This document shows, in pieces, positions 52,636 through 62,277 of a stretch of 64,000 nucleotides of DNA (position 1 is its first letter; each line of letters begins with the position of its first letter). The DNA comes from DASSSQ01 sp963839285. GTDB lineage: Bacteria; Actinomycetota; Thermoleophilia; Gaiellales; Gaiellaceae. Made by a program: the position numbers and the translations under genes. The notes below the pieces were generated by a model. That model made no database searches, had not been told where the DNA came from, and saw only the letters and a program-made list of their open reading frames with translations. The stretch is from positions 248,001-312,000 of the forward strand of contig CAWIUN010000021.1 in the NCBI GenBank assembly GCA_963839285.1, read 5' to 3'.

Positions 52636-53617
52636 CTAGGGCGCCGGCTCGGCGATCTGCAGCCGCCCGATCGCCTCGCCGTACGCGGCCCAGTCGATCT
52701 CGGTCGCCTCGGCCGGGTAGAGGGAGAAGCCGACGGTGCCGGCACGTGCGAGCTGCGCCGCGTAGCCGGCGGGCGGGACACGGCCGTAGGGGCCGCCGTA
52801 GACGCCGAGGGTCGGGTGGATCGCCTCGCGCGGGAAGATCCCCGCGGCCGCGGCGACGCACGCCGCGGGCGCCAGCTCGGGACCGTGCTGGTTGACGTAG
52901 GCCTGCGGCAGGAACTCGAAGCCTGCTCCGGCCCACGCCTGCCAGTCGAGGTCGTGCTGCGCCGGGCGGCAGTAGGAGGAGACGGCCGCGGGCAGGTCGG
53001 GCTCCGCCTGCCGGAACGCCGCGACGAACGCCGCCGAGCGCGCGAGCCGGGCCGGGTCGCGGACGCCGTCGTTCGTCTGCTCGTACTCGAGCTCGGCGTT
53101 CGCGACGTAGAAGTCGAGCCCGTTCGCCGCGACGAGGTCGGCGGCGAGCCCGGCCTCGCGCGCGGGGTCGTCGCGGAGCACGGTCCAGCCGCCGACGGGC
53201 AGCCCGCTCGCGGCCCGGAACCGCGTCACCCAGGAGCGCACGTCGGGCCCGCGATCGAGGCCGTCGGCGAGGAAGACCGCCACCCAGCCGAAGCGGGCGG
53301 CGCGCATCTTCTTCCCGAGGACGGTCGGGTCGATGCCGTCGAGGTGCCAGACGAGCCCGCCGGCCCTCCGCCAGGACATCGGCACCGCGGAGGGAGCCGG
53401 AGGCGGCGCGGTCGTCGTGGTCGCGGGCGCTGCGTCGTCGTCGTCGGCGGCGGCCGCGGTCGTGGTCGTGGTCGGAGCGAGTCGTCGCGGGCTCGGTCGT
53501 GCGCGCCGTCGCCGGCGCGGCCCGCTCGTGCCCCGGGCGGAGCGCGAGCGCGGCGAGGACTCCGGCGAGCAGGAGCGTGCCGGCGACGAGCGAGAGCCAC
53601 GGGAGGATCCTCCGCAC
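52636..53617 (-). CDS. Secreted TIM-barrel-like hypothetical protein (one frameshift)
   Basis: GTG start, N-terminal anchor (WLSLVAGTLLLAGVLAALAL), a Thr/Ala/Asp-rich linker in which one extra base near 53480 shifts the frame, and a soluble domain: GGLVWHLDGIDPTVLGKK, GLDFYVANAELEYEQ, AAVSSYCRPAQHDLDWQAW and PTLGVYGGPYGRVPP. Alternating beta strands ending in acidic or Asn residues (NAELE, SLYPAEATE) suggest a glycosidase-like barrel. No family is assigned. It may act on the cell wall or surface glycans. Confidence 0.6.
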
Positions 53618-53804
53618 CGGCCGCGGCTAGGAGGGCTCGCCCCCGCACGGCCGTGCTGCGAGGCGACCGGGTCCCGGCTCCTCACAGGTGCGGGGCAAGG
53701 CGGAGTGGCGGCTCGCGACGATGGTTCATGGTGGCAGCCGTCCGCCGCTCTCCGCGGCCCGAGCCGAACGGCCTCGGCTCGCCCGCCGTCCGCTCCACCG
53801 GTCC

Positions 53805-54305
53805 TCAGGGGCGATAGCCGCTCAGGAGGGCGCGCCAGGCGTTCCGGATGTCGCTGTCCTCGGCCACGGCGAACACTGCCGGCTGTCCGAGCGCGGCGGC
53901 GATCTGCCCGAGGCCGTCGCTGGTCGGGTCCGCGACGGCGACGAGGATGCTGCCGTTCGAGAGGAACCGGATCGGGATCGCGCAATGACGCTGGCCGATC
54001 TCGGGGTTCAGCAGCGCCGCTGCGCGGATGTCCACCGACGAGTACTGGATGTCGACGTACTCGAGCCCCTGCTGCTCCGCGAGCGCGCGCGCGAGCTCCG
54101 GCGGGAAGATCCACCCGCGCTCGAGCAGGATCTGCCCGAGCCGCTTCCGCGTCCGTGCCTGCTCGCCCAGCGCTTCGTCGAGCTGCTGTGGCTCGAGCAG
54201 GCGGCTCTTGAGCAAGACGGCGCCGAGGTACGGCCGCACCTCGTCCTCGAAGTAGCTGTGATCGAGCCTCGCCGACGACGGGCCGTCTTCAACCCGCTGC
54301 TGCAT
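53805..54305 (-). CDS. Stand-alone MshEN (GspE/PilB N-terminal) domain protein
   Basis: 166 residues. VRPYLGAVLLKSRLLEPQQL and RKRLGQILLERGWIFPPELARALAEQQGLEYVD match the type II secretion/pilus ATPase N-terminal domain; SSVDIRAAALLNPEIGQRHCAIPIRF and ILVAVADPTSDG complete it. In MshE the RLG...L..G motifs bind c-di-GMP. There is no ATPase domain and no pilus gene nearby. The start is the ATG with GAGGGAG 6 bases upstream. Confidence 0.75.
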   Translation of the reverse strand: MQQRVEDGPSSARLDHSYFEDEVRPYLGAVLLKSRLLEPQQLDEALGEQARTRKRLGQILLERGWIFPPELARALAEQQGLEYVDIQYSSVDIRAAALLNPEIGQRHCAIPIRFLSNGSILVAVADPTSDGLGQIAAALGQPAVFAVAEDSDIRNAWRALLSGYRP

Positions 54306-54372
54306 CACGTTCTCCCTCGCTGGAGGCCACAGAACTGCGAGGGGAATCGGACGTTTCCGGGGGTGGCCGGAT

Positions 54373-54386
54373 CCCCCGGCCGGGGG
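54373..54386. repeat. 14-bp perfect palindrome
   Basis: CCCCCGGCCGGGGG lies between the divergent MshEN and SGNH genes. Such a palindrome could be an operator or just chance in GC-rich DNA. Confidence 0.35.
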
Positions 54387-54428
54387 AGGCCCTCGCCTTT
54401 CGACGGAGGGGCGGGGCGGTGCCGCGCC

Positions 54429-54457
54429 TTGGCCGTGCCCGGCGAGAGTGATACGTT
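54429..54457 (+). promoter_or_regulatory. Promoter for the SGNH hydrolase gene
   Basis: TTGGCC (54429-54434), 17-base spacer, TACGTT (54452-54457). Followed by a leader of about 24 bases with AAGGAGG at 54474-54480, 6 bases before the GTG. A leadered promoter, unlike most in the window. Confidence 0.55.
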
Positions 54458-54486
54458 CGGCTCCCCCCGGCCCAAGGAGGATCGCC

Positions 54487-55318
54487 GTGAGCGCGATCGC
54501 AGCGTCCCGTCCCGCCAGGCTTGCCGCGCTGGTCTTCCTCCTCGCCGCGCTGGCGGCCGTCGCCGCGCTGGCCGCGCAGGGCGCGCACGGCGACGCCGGG
54601 CGCGCGGGGCGGCCCCGCCCGCTACGTCGCGCTCGGGGACAGCTTCTCGTCGGGCGTGGGCACCGGGAGCTACACGCTCGACGGCGCCTGCAAGCGCAGC
54701 GTCTACGCCTATCCGTACCTGGTCGCGCAGAAGCGAAAGAACACGACGCTGAACTTCGTCGCGTGCTCGGGTGCGACCACGACGGATCTGATGGCGAGCC
54801 AGATCCAGGCGGTGACGGGCACGACGTCGATCGTCACGGTGACGATCGGCGGCAACGACATCGGCTTCGCCGACCTGATCTACCAGTGCACGGTCGCCGA
54901 CTGCTCCTCGGCGCTCGACAGCGCCCGGACCAGCCTCGAGAGCACGCTCGGAGCACGGCTCGACACGGTCTACGGGGCGATCAAGGCCCGCGCCGCCGCC
55001 GGAGCGAAGATCGTCGTCCTCGGCTATCCGCAGATGTTCTCGGGCGCGAGCTGCTTCGGGACGCTCGGCATCACCTCGACGGAGCAGGCGAAGGCGAATC
55101 AGCTCGCCGACGCGCTCGACCAGGTGATCGCCACGCACGCGACCGCCGACGGCGTCACCTACCAGAGCGCGATCGGCGCCTTCACCGGCCACGCCGTCTG
55201 CTCGTCGAGCCCGTGGCTGAACGGGCTCAACCTGGCGAACACCGGCGAGAGCTACCACCCGAACCGGAGCGGCCACAGCTCCGGGTACGTCCCCCTCGTC
55301 AGGGCGATCGTCGGCTAG
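54487..55318 (+). CDS. Secreted SGNH/GDSL hydrolase, lipase-like (one frameshift)
   Basis: Signal peptide (LAALVFLLAALAAVAALAA), then block I YVALGDSFSSGVGTG with the Ser nucleophile, VACSGATTTDLM, block III TVTIGGNDIGFADLI and block V GESYHPNRSGHSSG with the His. Cys pairs (GACKR...VACSG, CTVADC, SASCF) fit disulfides seen in Streptomyces SGNH lipases. One extra G in GGGG near 54615 separates signal peptide and enzyme. Likely an extracellular esterase or lipase. Its TAG shares CTAG with the prs stop. Confidence 0.85.
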
Positions 55319-56379
55319 AAGAGCTGGTTCTCGCCGCCGAAGATCGCCGAGACCGAGTCGTCGGCGAAGACGTTCATGATCGTCTCGGCAAGCAGGCCGC
55401 CGACCGGGAGGACCGTCACGTTCTCGGGCTTGGCGAGCGCGTCGATCGGCACCGTGTCGGTGACGACGATGCCCGCCACCTCCGCCGCGCCGAAGCGCTC
55501 GAGCGCGTCGCCGACGAAGAGGCCGTGCGTCGCGAAGAGCCAGACGTCGCCGGCGCCGTTCGCCTTCAGCGCCTCCACGTTCGCGAGCAGCGTGTTGCCG
55601 GTCGTGATCACGTCGTCGCCGACGATGCAGGTCTTGCCGCGCACGCGGCCGGTCACCTCGGTCACCTCGACGACCGACGCGGAGTGCCGCACCTTGTGCA
55701 TGAGCGCGAAGTCGGCGTCGAGCATCTCGGCGAAGCGGACGGCCATCTTCGCGCGGCCGGCGTCGGGCGAGACGGAGACGACGTTCTCGCCGTGCAGGCC
55801 GAGGTCGCGGAAGTGGCGCGCGAAGAGCGGCATCGCGGTCATGTGGTCGACGGGGATCGTGAAGAAGCCCTGGATCTGCCCCGCGTGCAGGTCCATCGTC
55901 AGGACGCGGTCGGCGCCGGCGAGCTGGAGCATGTCGGCGACGAGCCGCCCCGAGATCGGCTCGCGCGGCTTCGCCTTCCGGTCCTGCCGCGAGTACGGGA
56001 ACCACGGGATCACGGCGGTGATCCGCTTCGCCGAGGCGAGCTTCGCCGCCTGGATCATCAGCAGCAGCTCCATCAGGTTCCGGTCGATCGGCTCGCAGCC
56101 GGACTGGACGAGGAAGACGTCGGCGCCGCGGATCGACTCGTCGTAGCGGCAGTAGGTCTCGCCGTCCGGGAACGTCGTCAGCGTGATCTCGCCGAGGTCG
56201 ACGCCGAGATGCTCGGCCATGTTGTGCGCGAGCTCCGGATGCGAGCGGCCGGCGAAGACCATCAGGCGCTTGCCGCCCGGGCGCTCGATCCAGTGGCCGC
56301 CGGTCGGCTTCGTGCTCACCTCGATCTCCCCGAGGCCGGGGAGCCGCGCCGGCTCAGTCGTCGTCTCGGGCGGTGGCAT
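55315..56379 (-). CDS. prs: Ribose-phosphate pyrophosphokinase
   Basis: 354 residues; about 30 more than usual because of an N-terminal extension (MPPPETTTEPARLPG). LMVFAGRSHPELAHNMAEHLG starts the conserved part; FPYSRQDRKAKPREPISG, MDLHAGQIQGFF and the PRPP loop VGDDVITTGNTL are present. It makes PRPP from ribose-5-phosphate and ATP. The ATG lies within the last codons of glmU (26-base overlap) with AAGGAAGG upstream. Confidence 0.93.
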   Translation of the reverse strand: MPPPETTTEPARLPGLGEIEVSTKPTGGHWIERPGGKRLMVFAGRSHPELAHNMAEHLGVDLGEITLTTFPDGETYCRYDESIRGADVFLVQSGCEPIDRNLMELLLMIQAAKLASAKRITAVIPWFPYSRQDRKAKPREPISGRLVADMLQLAGADRVLTMDLHAGQIQGFFTIPVDHMTAMPLFARHFRDLGLHGENVVSVSPDAGRAKMAVRFAEMLDADFALMHKVRHSASVVEVTEVTGRVRGKTCIVGDDVITTGNTLLANVEALKANGAGDVWLFATHGLFVGDALERFGAAEVAGIVVTDTVPIDALAKPENVTVLPVGGLLAETIMNVFADDSVSAIFGGENQLF

Positions 56380-57679
56380 GGCCTTCCTTGTTGACCTGCC
56401 GTGCACGCGCGATCGCCAGCGCGCCGGGGGGCACGTCGTCGGTGAGCAGCGATCCGGCGGCGATCCACGCATCGTCTCCCACGGTCAGGGGCGCGACGAA
56501 GCCATTGTGGATCCCGGTCCTGACGTTGCTGCCGATCGTGGTGCGGCTCTTCGGCTGCCCGGGCCGGTGCGGGAGGTTCGCCGTGATCGCGCCGGCGCCG
56601 ACGTTCGTGTCCTCGCCGATCTCGGCGTCGCCCAGGTAGGAGAGGTGCGGCACCTTCGTGCGCGCGCCGATGTGCGAGTTCTTGATCTCCACGAAGGTGC
56701 CGGCTTTCGCCTGCTCGGACAGGACCGTGCCGGGCCGAAGGTAACAGAACGGGCCCACCGACGCGCCGGGGCCGACGCGGGCGTCGATCGCCACGACGTG
56801 CGGGTGGATCTCGGCGCCGCTCCCGACCCGCGTGGCGCCGCGGAGGACGGTGAACGGATGGACGACCACGTCCTGCTCGAGCTCGACCGTCGGCTCGATC
56901 CAGGTCGTCTGCGGGTCGACGATCGTGACGCCGGCGAGCATGTGGCCGAGGTTGATCCGGTCGCGCAGGTAGGCCGCCGTCGAGGCGAGCTCCGCCCGCG
57001 TGTTGATGCCCTCGGCGTCGCGCGGGTCCGGGGCGACGTGCACCGCGACCGTCTCGCCGTCCTCGACCAGCAGGCCGAGCGTGTCGGTCAGGTAGAGCTC
57101 GCCCTGGGCGTTGTGCGGCCGGAGCCGCTCCAGCACGGGCCAGAGCCGGTCGGCGCGGAAGACGTAGATGCCGGAGTTCACCTCGGTCAGCTCGAGCTCG
57201 TCGGGCGAGGCGTCGCGCGCCTCGACGATCCGCGCCAGCCGGCCCTCGGCGTCGCGGACGACCCTGCCGTACGCGAGCCCGTCGGGGGGCTCGAACGAGA
57301 GGACCGTCGCCGCCGCCCGCGCGCGTCGGTGGGTCGCGACGAGCTCGCGGACGAGCTCCCCGGTCAGCGCCGGCACGTCTCCGTTGAGGACGACGACGTC
57401 CCCGTCGAACCCCTCGAGCGCGGCGCGCGCGCTGCGGACGGCGTCGCCGGTGCCGAGCGGCTCGGCCTGGACGGCGACCTCGACGCCCTCGAACAGCTCG
57501 GCGGTCGTCGGCGAGGCGACGACGACGACCCGCCCCGCGCCGCCCGCACGCGCCGCCTCGACCACCCAGTCGACCAGCCTGCGGCCGAGCAGCCGGTGCA
57601 GGTGCTTCGGCACCGAGGAGCGCATGCGCGTCCCCAGGCCTCCGGCCATGATCACTGCTGCGATGTCGTGGTCGGTCAT
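56354..57679 (-). CDS. glmU: Bifunctional UDP-GlcNAc pyrophosphorylase/GlcN-1-P acetyltransferase
   Basis: About 441 residues. Uridyltransferase half: AAVIMAGGLGTRMRSSVPKHLH, QAEPLGTGDAVRSA, VVLNGDVPAL and EVNSGIYVF. Left-handed beta-helix acetyltransferase half: KAGTFVEIKNSHIGARTKVPHLSYLGDAEIGEDTNVGAG, with the catalytic His in VPHLSY. It makes UDP-GlcNAc for peptidoglycan. The ATG is only 8 bases from the CCA end of tRNA-Gln, with no Shine-Dalgarno between; GTG six bases further up is an alternative start. Confidence 0.94.
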   Translation of the reverse strand: MTDHDIAAVIMAGGLGTRMRSSVPKHLHRLLGRRLVDWVVEAARAGGAGRVVVVASPTTAELFEGVEVAVQAEPLGTGDAVRSARAALEGFDGDVVVLNGDVPALTGELVRELVATHRRARAAATVLSFEPPDGLAYGRVVRDAEGRLARIVEARDASPDELELTEVNSGIYVFRADRLWPVLERLRPHNAQGELYLTDTLGLLVEDGETVAVHVAPDPRDAEGINTRAELASTAAYLRDRINLGHMLAGVTIVDPQTTWIEPTVELEQDVVVHPFTVLRGATRVGSGAEIHPHVVAIDARVGPGASVGPFCYLRPGTVLSEQAKAGTFVEIKNSHIGARTKVPHLSYLGDAEIGEDTNVGAGAITANLPHRPGQPKSRTTIGSNVRTGIHNGFVAPLTVGDDAWIAAGSLLTDDVPPGALAIARARQVNKEGHATARDDD

Positions 57680-57687
57680 GGGCACGA

Positions 57688-57761
57688 TGGCTGGGCCGCC
57701 AGGATTCGAACCTGGGATCGCGGGACCAAAACCCGCTGCCTTACCACTTGGCTACGGCCCA
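57688..57761 (-). tRNA. tRNA-Gln (anticodon TTG), CCA encoded
   Basis: Cloverleaf by eye: acceptor stem TGGGCCG/CGGCCCA, D arm with AGTGGTAAGG, anticodon stem GCGGG/CCCGC around loop TTTTGGT (anticodon TTG), T arm CCAGG-TTCGAAT-CCTGG, discriminator G and encoded CCA. All stems pair perfectly. Confidence 0.95.
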
Positions 57762-57778
57762 TCGAGTCCGGGAGGCCG

Positions 57779-57784
57779 AGTATA
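57779..57784 (-). promoter_or_regulatory. -10 hexamer TATACT for tRNA-Gln and glmU-prs
   Basis: TATACT ends 17 bases before the tRNA 5' end. No clear -35. No other promoter is visible for glmU. Confidence 0.5.
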
Positions 57785-57998
57785 GGCGCTACCCCCGCCC
57801 CGCGCGCCCAGGCGCGCACGCGGCGGCGGCTCCCGAGCGCTGCTCGCGGGCGCCGGCGAGCCGTCGCCGATGACCACGGCGGCGGCGAGCCGACGACACG
57901 CGCGCACGGCCGATCGGGTGCTGCGGGATCAGGCGCCCAGGATCCTGGCTGCGGCAGAACGACGCCGCGACATGCGCCGGGCGGGCGCGGGCCGGTCG

Positions 57999-58359
57999 CT
58001 AGACGCGTCCGCGCTCGCTGAAGAGCACGAAGAGCGCGATCGCGCCGAGGATGACGACGGCGACGAGCGCCACCGTCCAGAAGAGGAGCGCGAACACGGG
58101 GATCAGCAGCACGAAGGCCTGGGAGACCGCGAGCGTCCAGCCGGCCTGCCGCACGAGCCCGCTGCGCGTCGAGCGGCCCGGCCCAGAGGTAGACCGCGAT
58201 CAGCGCGACGGCGACCGCGAAGGCGGGCCAGCGCGGGATCGCGTGCACGAGGACGAGGACGCCCTCGACGAGCGCGATCCAGACGGCGAGCCGGGTGCGC
58301 CGCTCGCGGAGCCACCGCGCCGGACGGCTGGAGCCGTGCTCGATCACGTTCGTGGACAT
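57999..58359 (-). CDS. Small multi-span membrane protein (one frameshift)
   Basis: MSTNVIEHGSSRPARWLRERR, then spans LAVWIALVEGVLVLVHAIP and FAVAVALIAVYLWAGPL; after one extra base near 58180, TLAVSQAFVLLIPVFALLF and VALVAVVILGAIALFVLF before a basic tail. About 120 residues, four spans. Downstream of ispE, whose last codons contain the TACGGT hexamer 7 bases before this ATG. Function is unknown. Confidence 0.65.
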
Positions 58360-58363
58360 CGGC

Positions 58364-59183
58364 TCAACCGTACCACGCTGGAACCGTGATCCAGGTGCGC
58401 CCGCGGGCCTCCAGAGCGCGCCGCGCGGCCTCCGCGTCGCGGCGCCTCGCGAAGAGCCCGTAGACGGTGGGGCCGGCGCCGCTGACGTCGGCGCGGAAGG
58501 CGCCGAGCGCGCGCAGCTCGTCGGCGAGCGGAGAGGAGGCGAGGTCGTTCGGCGGCAGGGCGGCGAGGTCGCGGGGCCGACGGACGCCGGCGAGGGCCTC
58601 GGCGAGCGCGGCCCGCCGCTCGGCCCAGCCGTCGGCGCCGCCGCGCGCGTCGAAGGCGGCGTAGACGGACGCGGTCGAGGACTTCTCGGCACCGTGCGGC
58701 AGGAGCAGCAGCACGACGTAGTCCTGCGGCAGCTCGAGCGGCGTCAGGAGCGAGCCGTCGTCCTCGCCGAGCTGCGGACCCCGGGCGAGGAAGAAGGGGC
58801 AGTCGGCGCCGAGGCCGCGCGCGAGCTCGTGCAGCCGCTCCGGCGCGAGCGGCTGCTCGAGGGTCTCGTTCGCGAGCCGCAGCGCCGTCGCCGCGTCGGA
58901 GCTGCCGCCGCCGAGGCCCCCCGCGACGGGGACGTGCTTGTGGATCGTCGCCGCCCAGCGCGGCTCGACGCCCGCCGCCTCCGCGAGCGCCTCGAGCGCG
59001 GCGCGGACGAGGGTGTCGCCGGAAAAGCCCGTCGACCCTCAGGGACGGAGCCGCGGCGAGCTCGATCCGGTCACCGAGGTCGAGGCGCTGCAGCACCGTC
59101 GCGACGTCGTGCTTGCCGTCTTCCCGGAGCGGGCCGACGACGAGCGCCAGATTGATCTTCGCGGTCGCGGGAGCACGCCTCAT
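58364..59183 (-). CDS. ispE: 4-diphosphocytidyl-2-C-methyl-D-erythritol kinase (one frameshift)
   Basis: MRRAPATAKINLALVVGPLRED is the GHMP kinase start with the catalytic Lys; KHDVATVLQRLDLGD follows. One extra G near 59035 shifts to the frame with GDTLVRAALEA, the ATP loop PVAGGLGGGSSDAATAL, GADCPFFLARG and the end GAGPTVYGLFARRRDA. Step of the MEP route to isoprenoids. ATG at 59183 is preferred by homology; a GTG overlapping the rsmA stop (GTGA) would add 24 residues. Confidence 0.9.
58367..58372 (-). promoter_or_regulatory. -10 hexamer TACGGT, leaderless small membrane gene
   Basis: TACGGT is 7 bases before the ATG at 58359 and consists of the last two sense codons of ispE. Confidence 0.5.
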
Positions 59184-59251
59184 CGCCGGGCTCCGAACGG
59201 CCCGGTGCGGCGGCCGGTGCGGCGCCTCCCGGCGCCGGGTGGGCGATCCGC

Positions 59252-60016
59252 TCACGCGAGCTGCTCCGCGAGGGCGACGAACTCCTCGGGCGCGAGCGCC
59301 TCGGCGCGCGTCGCCGGATCCCGCCCGAGCGCGGCGAGCGCGGCGACGGCGTGCTCGCGGTCCGCGACCCCGGCGAGCTGGAAGGAGTTCGGCAGCGTCT
59401 TGCGCCGGTGGGCGAAGGCGGCCTCGACCACGCGCCTGATCCGCGGCCAGGCCGCCGGGAGCGGCCCGCGGCGGCGAAAGGCGACGAGCGCCGAGTCGAC
59501 GTTCGGGCGCGGCCGGAAGACCTCCCGCGAGACGGGATGCAGGCCGGTGCGCTCGGCGGCGAGCTGGACCAGCACCGAAACGGCGCCGTAGGCCTTGGTC
59601 GACGGTGCGGCGAAGAAGCGGTCGGCGACCTCGCGCTGGACCATCACGCACCACGACTCGACCGCGGGCAGACCGCTCAGGCTCTCTGCGACGAGCGGCG
59701 TCGCGACGTTGTACGGCAGGTTGGAGACGAGCTTCCCGGGCGCCGGCTCGAGCTCTGCGAGGTCGAGCCGGAGCGCGTCGCCGAAGTGGAGCCGGACGTT
59801 CCCGCCCTGCGGCAGCTCCGGCTCGAGCGAGCGGTCGATCTCGACGGCGTGGACGAAGGCGACGCGCTCGGCCAGATAGCGGGTCAGGACGCCGAGCCCC
59901 GGCCCGATCTCGAGCACGACGTCCTCGGGCTCGAGCCGCGCGAGCCGGCCGATCACGCCGAGGATGTTCTCGTCGACGAGGAAGTTCTGCCCGTACTTGC
60001 GCTTCGGCAGATTCAC
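59252..60016 (-). CDS. rsmA: 16S rRNA dimethyladenosine transferase
   Basis: 254 residues. KRKYGQNFLVDENIL start, motif I VVLEIGPGLGVLTRYLAE, acidic loop HAVEIDR, motif IV LVSNLPYNVATPLV, and VFRPRPNVDSALVAF. It dimethylates the two adjacent A residues in helix 45 of 16S rRNA. GTG overlaps the tatD stop (GTGA). Confidence 0.95.
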   Translation of the reverse strand: MNLPKRKYGQNFLVDENILGVIGRLARLEPEDVVLEIGPGLGVLTRYLAERVAFVHAVEIDRSLEPELPQGGNVRLHFGDALRLDLAELEPAPGKLVSNLPYNVATPLVAESLSGLPAVESWCVMVQREVADRFFAAPSTKAYGAVSVLVQLAAERTGLHPVSREVFRPRPNVDSALVAFRRRGPLPAAWPRIRRVVEAAFAHRRKTLPNSFQLAGVADREHAVAALAALGRDPATRAEALAPEEFVALAEQLA

Positions 60017-60759
60017 GGGAGCCGGAACGCCACGGCGGCGTTGGCCTCGATCCGCGCCTCGAGCTCGGCCGCGTCCTCGCCGCGCGCCTCGGCAAGCGTC
60101 TCGACGGTGTGGACGACGAACGCCGGCTCGTTCGGACGGCCGCGGCGCGGCTGCGGTGCGAGGTACGGGGAGTCCGTCTCGGCCAGGATCCGGTCGGCCG
60201 GGACCCGCGCCGCGGCCTCGCGGAGCTCGGGCGCCTTCGGGAAGGTGACGTTGCCGGCGAACGAGACGTACCAGCCGCGCTCGAGCGCCGGCTCGAGCAG
60301 CGGCGGCGAGGAGAAGCAGTGGAGGACGACGGTGCCGTCGAAGCCCTCGAGCACGGCCGCGGTGTCGTCGTCGGCGGCACGCGAGTGGACGACGACGGGG
60401 AGGTCGAGCTCGCCGGCCAGCTCGAGCTGGTGCTCGAAGAGCCGCCGCTGGGCGTCGTGCGGTGCGTAGTCCCGGAAGTGGTCGAGGCCCGTCTCGCCGA
60501 GCGCGACCACCTTCTCGCTCGTGCACAGCTGCGCGAGGTCGCGCAGCTTCGACGCGTCCGGCCCGCCGGCCTCGTGCGGATGGATGCCGACGATCGCGAA
60601 GACGTCCTCCTCCCGTTCGGCGATCGAGATCGCCGTGCGACAGGTCTCGAGCGTCGTCCCGACGGTCAGGATCCGGCCGACGCCGGCGGCGCGGGCGCGC
60701 GCGACGACCGCGCTCGGGCGGTCGGAGCAGGCGTCGAGATGGGCGTGGGTGTCGATCAC
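60013..60759 (-). CDS. tatD: TatD-family metal-dependent DNase/hydrolase
   Basis: 248 residues: VIDTHAHLDACSD (metal HxH), IVGIHPHEAG, VALGETGLDHFRDYAP (Glu), PVVVHSRAADDDTA, VVLHCFSS and ILAETDSPYLAPQP (final Asp). 3'-5' DNase or related repair hydrolase. GTG overlaps the metG stop (GTGA), part of a coupled metG-tatD-rsmA run. Confidence 0.94.
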   Translation of the reverse strand: MIDTHAHLDACSDRPSAVVARARAAGVGRILTVGTTLETCRTAISIAEREEDVFAIVGIHPHEAGGPDASKLRDLAQLCTSEKVVALGETGLDHFRDYAPHDAQRRLFEHQLELAGELDLPVVVHSRAADDDTAAVLEGFDGTVVLHCFSSPPLLEPALERGWYVSFAGNVTFPKAPELREAAARVPADRILAETDSPYLAPQPRRGRPNEPAFVVHTVETLAEARGEDAAELEARIEANAAVAFRLP

Positions 60760-62277
60760 GCGGCGGCGGGTGCCGCGTCGACCCGCGGGAAGAGCGGCTG
60801 TGCGGGCTCGATGCCCTCGACGTCCCGGGTCCGTCCCGGCCCGACGTTCTCCCAGGCGAGATCGCCCGGCTGACGCAGCGCCTCGAGGATGCGCGGCGCC
60901 GTCTCGGGCAGGTAGGCCGACACCGCGACTGCGACGGCACGGAGCCCGTCGGCGAGATCGAAGAGCACCCCGCCGCAGCTCGTCCCTGCGAGCCTCGTCC
61001 TTGGCAAGCTCCCACGGCTTCGACTCCTCGACGTAGCGGTTCAGCCGCCGGACGAGCTCCCAGATCCGCTCGATCGCGCCGGTGACGTTCCAGCCGTCGA
61101 AGTCGCCAGGCACTGCAGCGTGTACGGCCGCGATCGCCTCCGCGATCTCGGGTGAGGCGCCGGGGCCCGTCAGCGCCCCGCCGCGATAGCGGGCGATCAT
61201 CGCGGTGGTCCGGGAGAGCAGGTTCCCGAGGTCGTTGCCGAGCTCACGCTCGTAGCGCTGGTGGATGTCCGCGAGCGAGGCGTTGCCGTCCTGACCGAAG
61301 GACACGGCCCGCGCCGCCCAGAAGCGGACGGCGTCGGCGCCGTAGACGTCGACGAGGTCGAGTGGGTCGATCACCTCGCCGAAGGACTTCGAGATCTTGC
61401 GGTTGTCGAGCAGCAGGTAGCCGTGGATGAACAGCTGCTGCGGCAGCTCGTAGCCGGCGGCGAGCAGGAGGCCCGGCCAGTAGACGCAGTGGAAGCGGAG
61501 GATGTCCTTCGCCATCACGTGCCTGACCGAGGGCCAGAACGTCTCGACGAGGTCCTCGCCCGGTCGCGCGTAGGTGAGGGCGCTCAGATAGTTGACGAGC
61601 GCGTCCGCCCAGACGTAGGCGACCTGGCTCTCGTCCCACGGCAACGGGATGCCCCAGTCGGTGCTCGAGCGGCTGATCGAGAAGTCCTGCAGGCCGCCGG
61701 CGATGAAGCTTCGTGCCTCGTTGTAGCGGAACTGCGGCAGCACCAGGTCGGGCCGCGCGTCGTAGACCGCCAGCAGCTGCTCCTGGAACGAGGAGAGCCG
61801 GAAGAAGTAGTTCTTCTCCTCGATCCACTCGGGCTCGCGGTCGTGGTCGGGGCACTTCCCGTCGACGAGCTCGTCCTCGGTCTTGAAGGCCTCGCAGCCG
61901 ACGCAATAGAGCCCGGCGTAGACGTCCTCGTAGATGTGCCCGTTGTCGTAGATCCGCTGGAGGAAGTCGCGGACGAACGCCTTGTGCCCCTCATCGCTCG
62001 TCCTGATGAAGAAGTCGTTGCTCGCGTTCAGCCGTGCAGGCAGTGCGCGCCACACCTCCGAGATGCGGTCGACGTACTCCTGCGGCGACAGCCCCTGCGC
62101 CTCGGCGACGCGGGCGACCTTCGTCGCGTGTTCGTCGACCCCGGTCAGGAAGAAGGTCTCCTGGCCGCGCTGGCGCTGATGCCGCACGAGCATGTCCGCG
62201 AGCATCGTCGTGTACGCGTGGCCGATGTGCGGCTTGTCGTTGACGTAGTAGATCGGCGTCGTCAGGTAGTACGGCAT
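60756..62277 (-). CDS. metG: Methionyl-tRNA synthetase (one frameshift)
   Basis: About 506 residues. YYLTTPIYYVNDKPHIGHAYTT holds the HIGH motif; FFLTGVDEHATKVA, a zinc insert CVGCEAFKTEDEL-GKCPDH, AYVWADALVNYLSAL and the KMSKS equivalent KISKSFGEV follow. One extra G in GGGG near 60975 splits the C-terminal anticodon domain (VLFDLADGLRAVAVAVSAYLP). There is no C-terminal tRNA-binding extension. ATG lies 8 bases after TATCAT. Confidence 0.94.

Noticed and set aside
57785..57998. Possible gene between tRNA-Gln and the small membrane protein
   Set aside because: A plus-strand ATG frame exists but is Arg/Ala-rich, runs antisense through the membrane protein and has no start signal. Nothing supportable was found.
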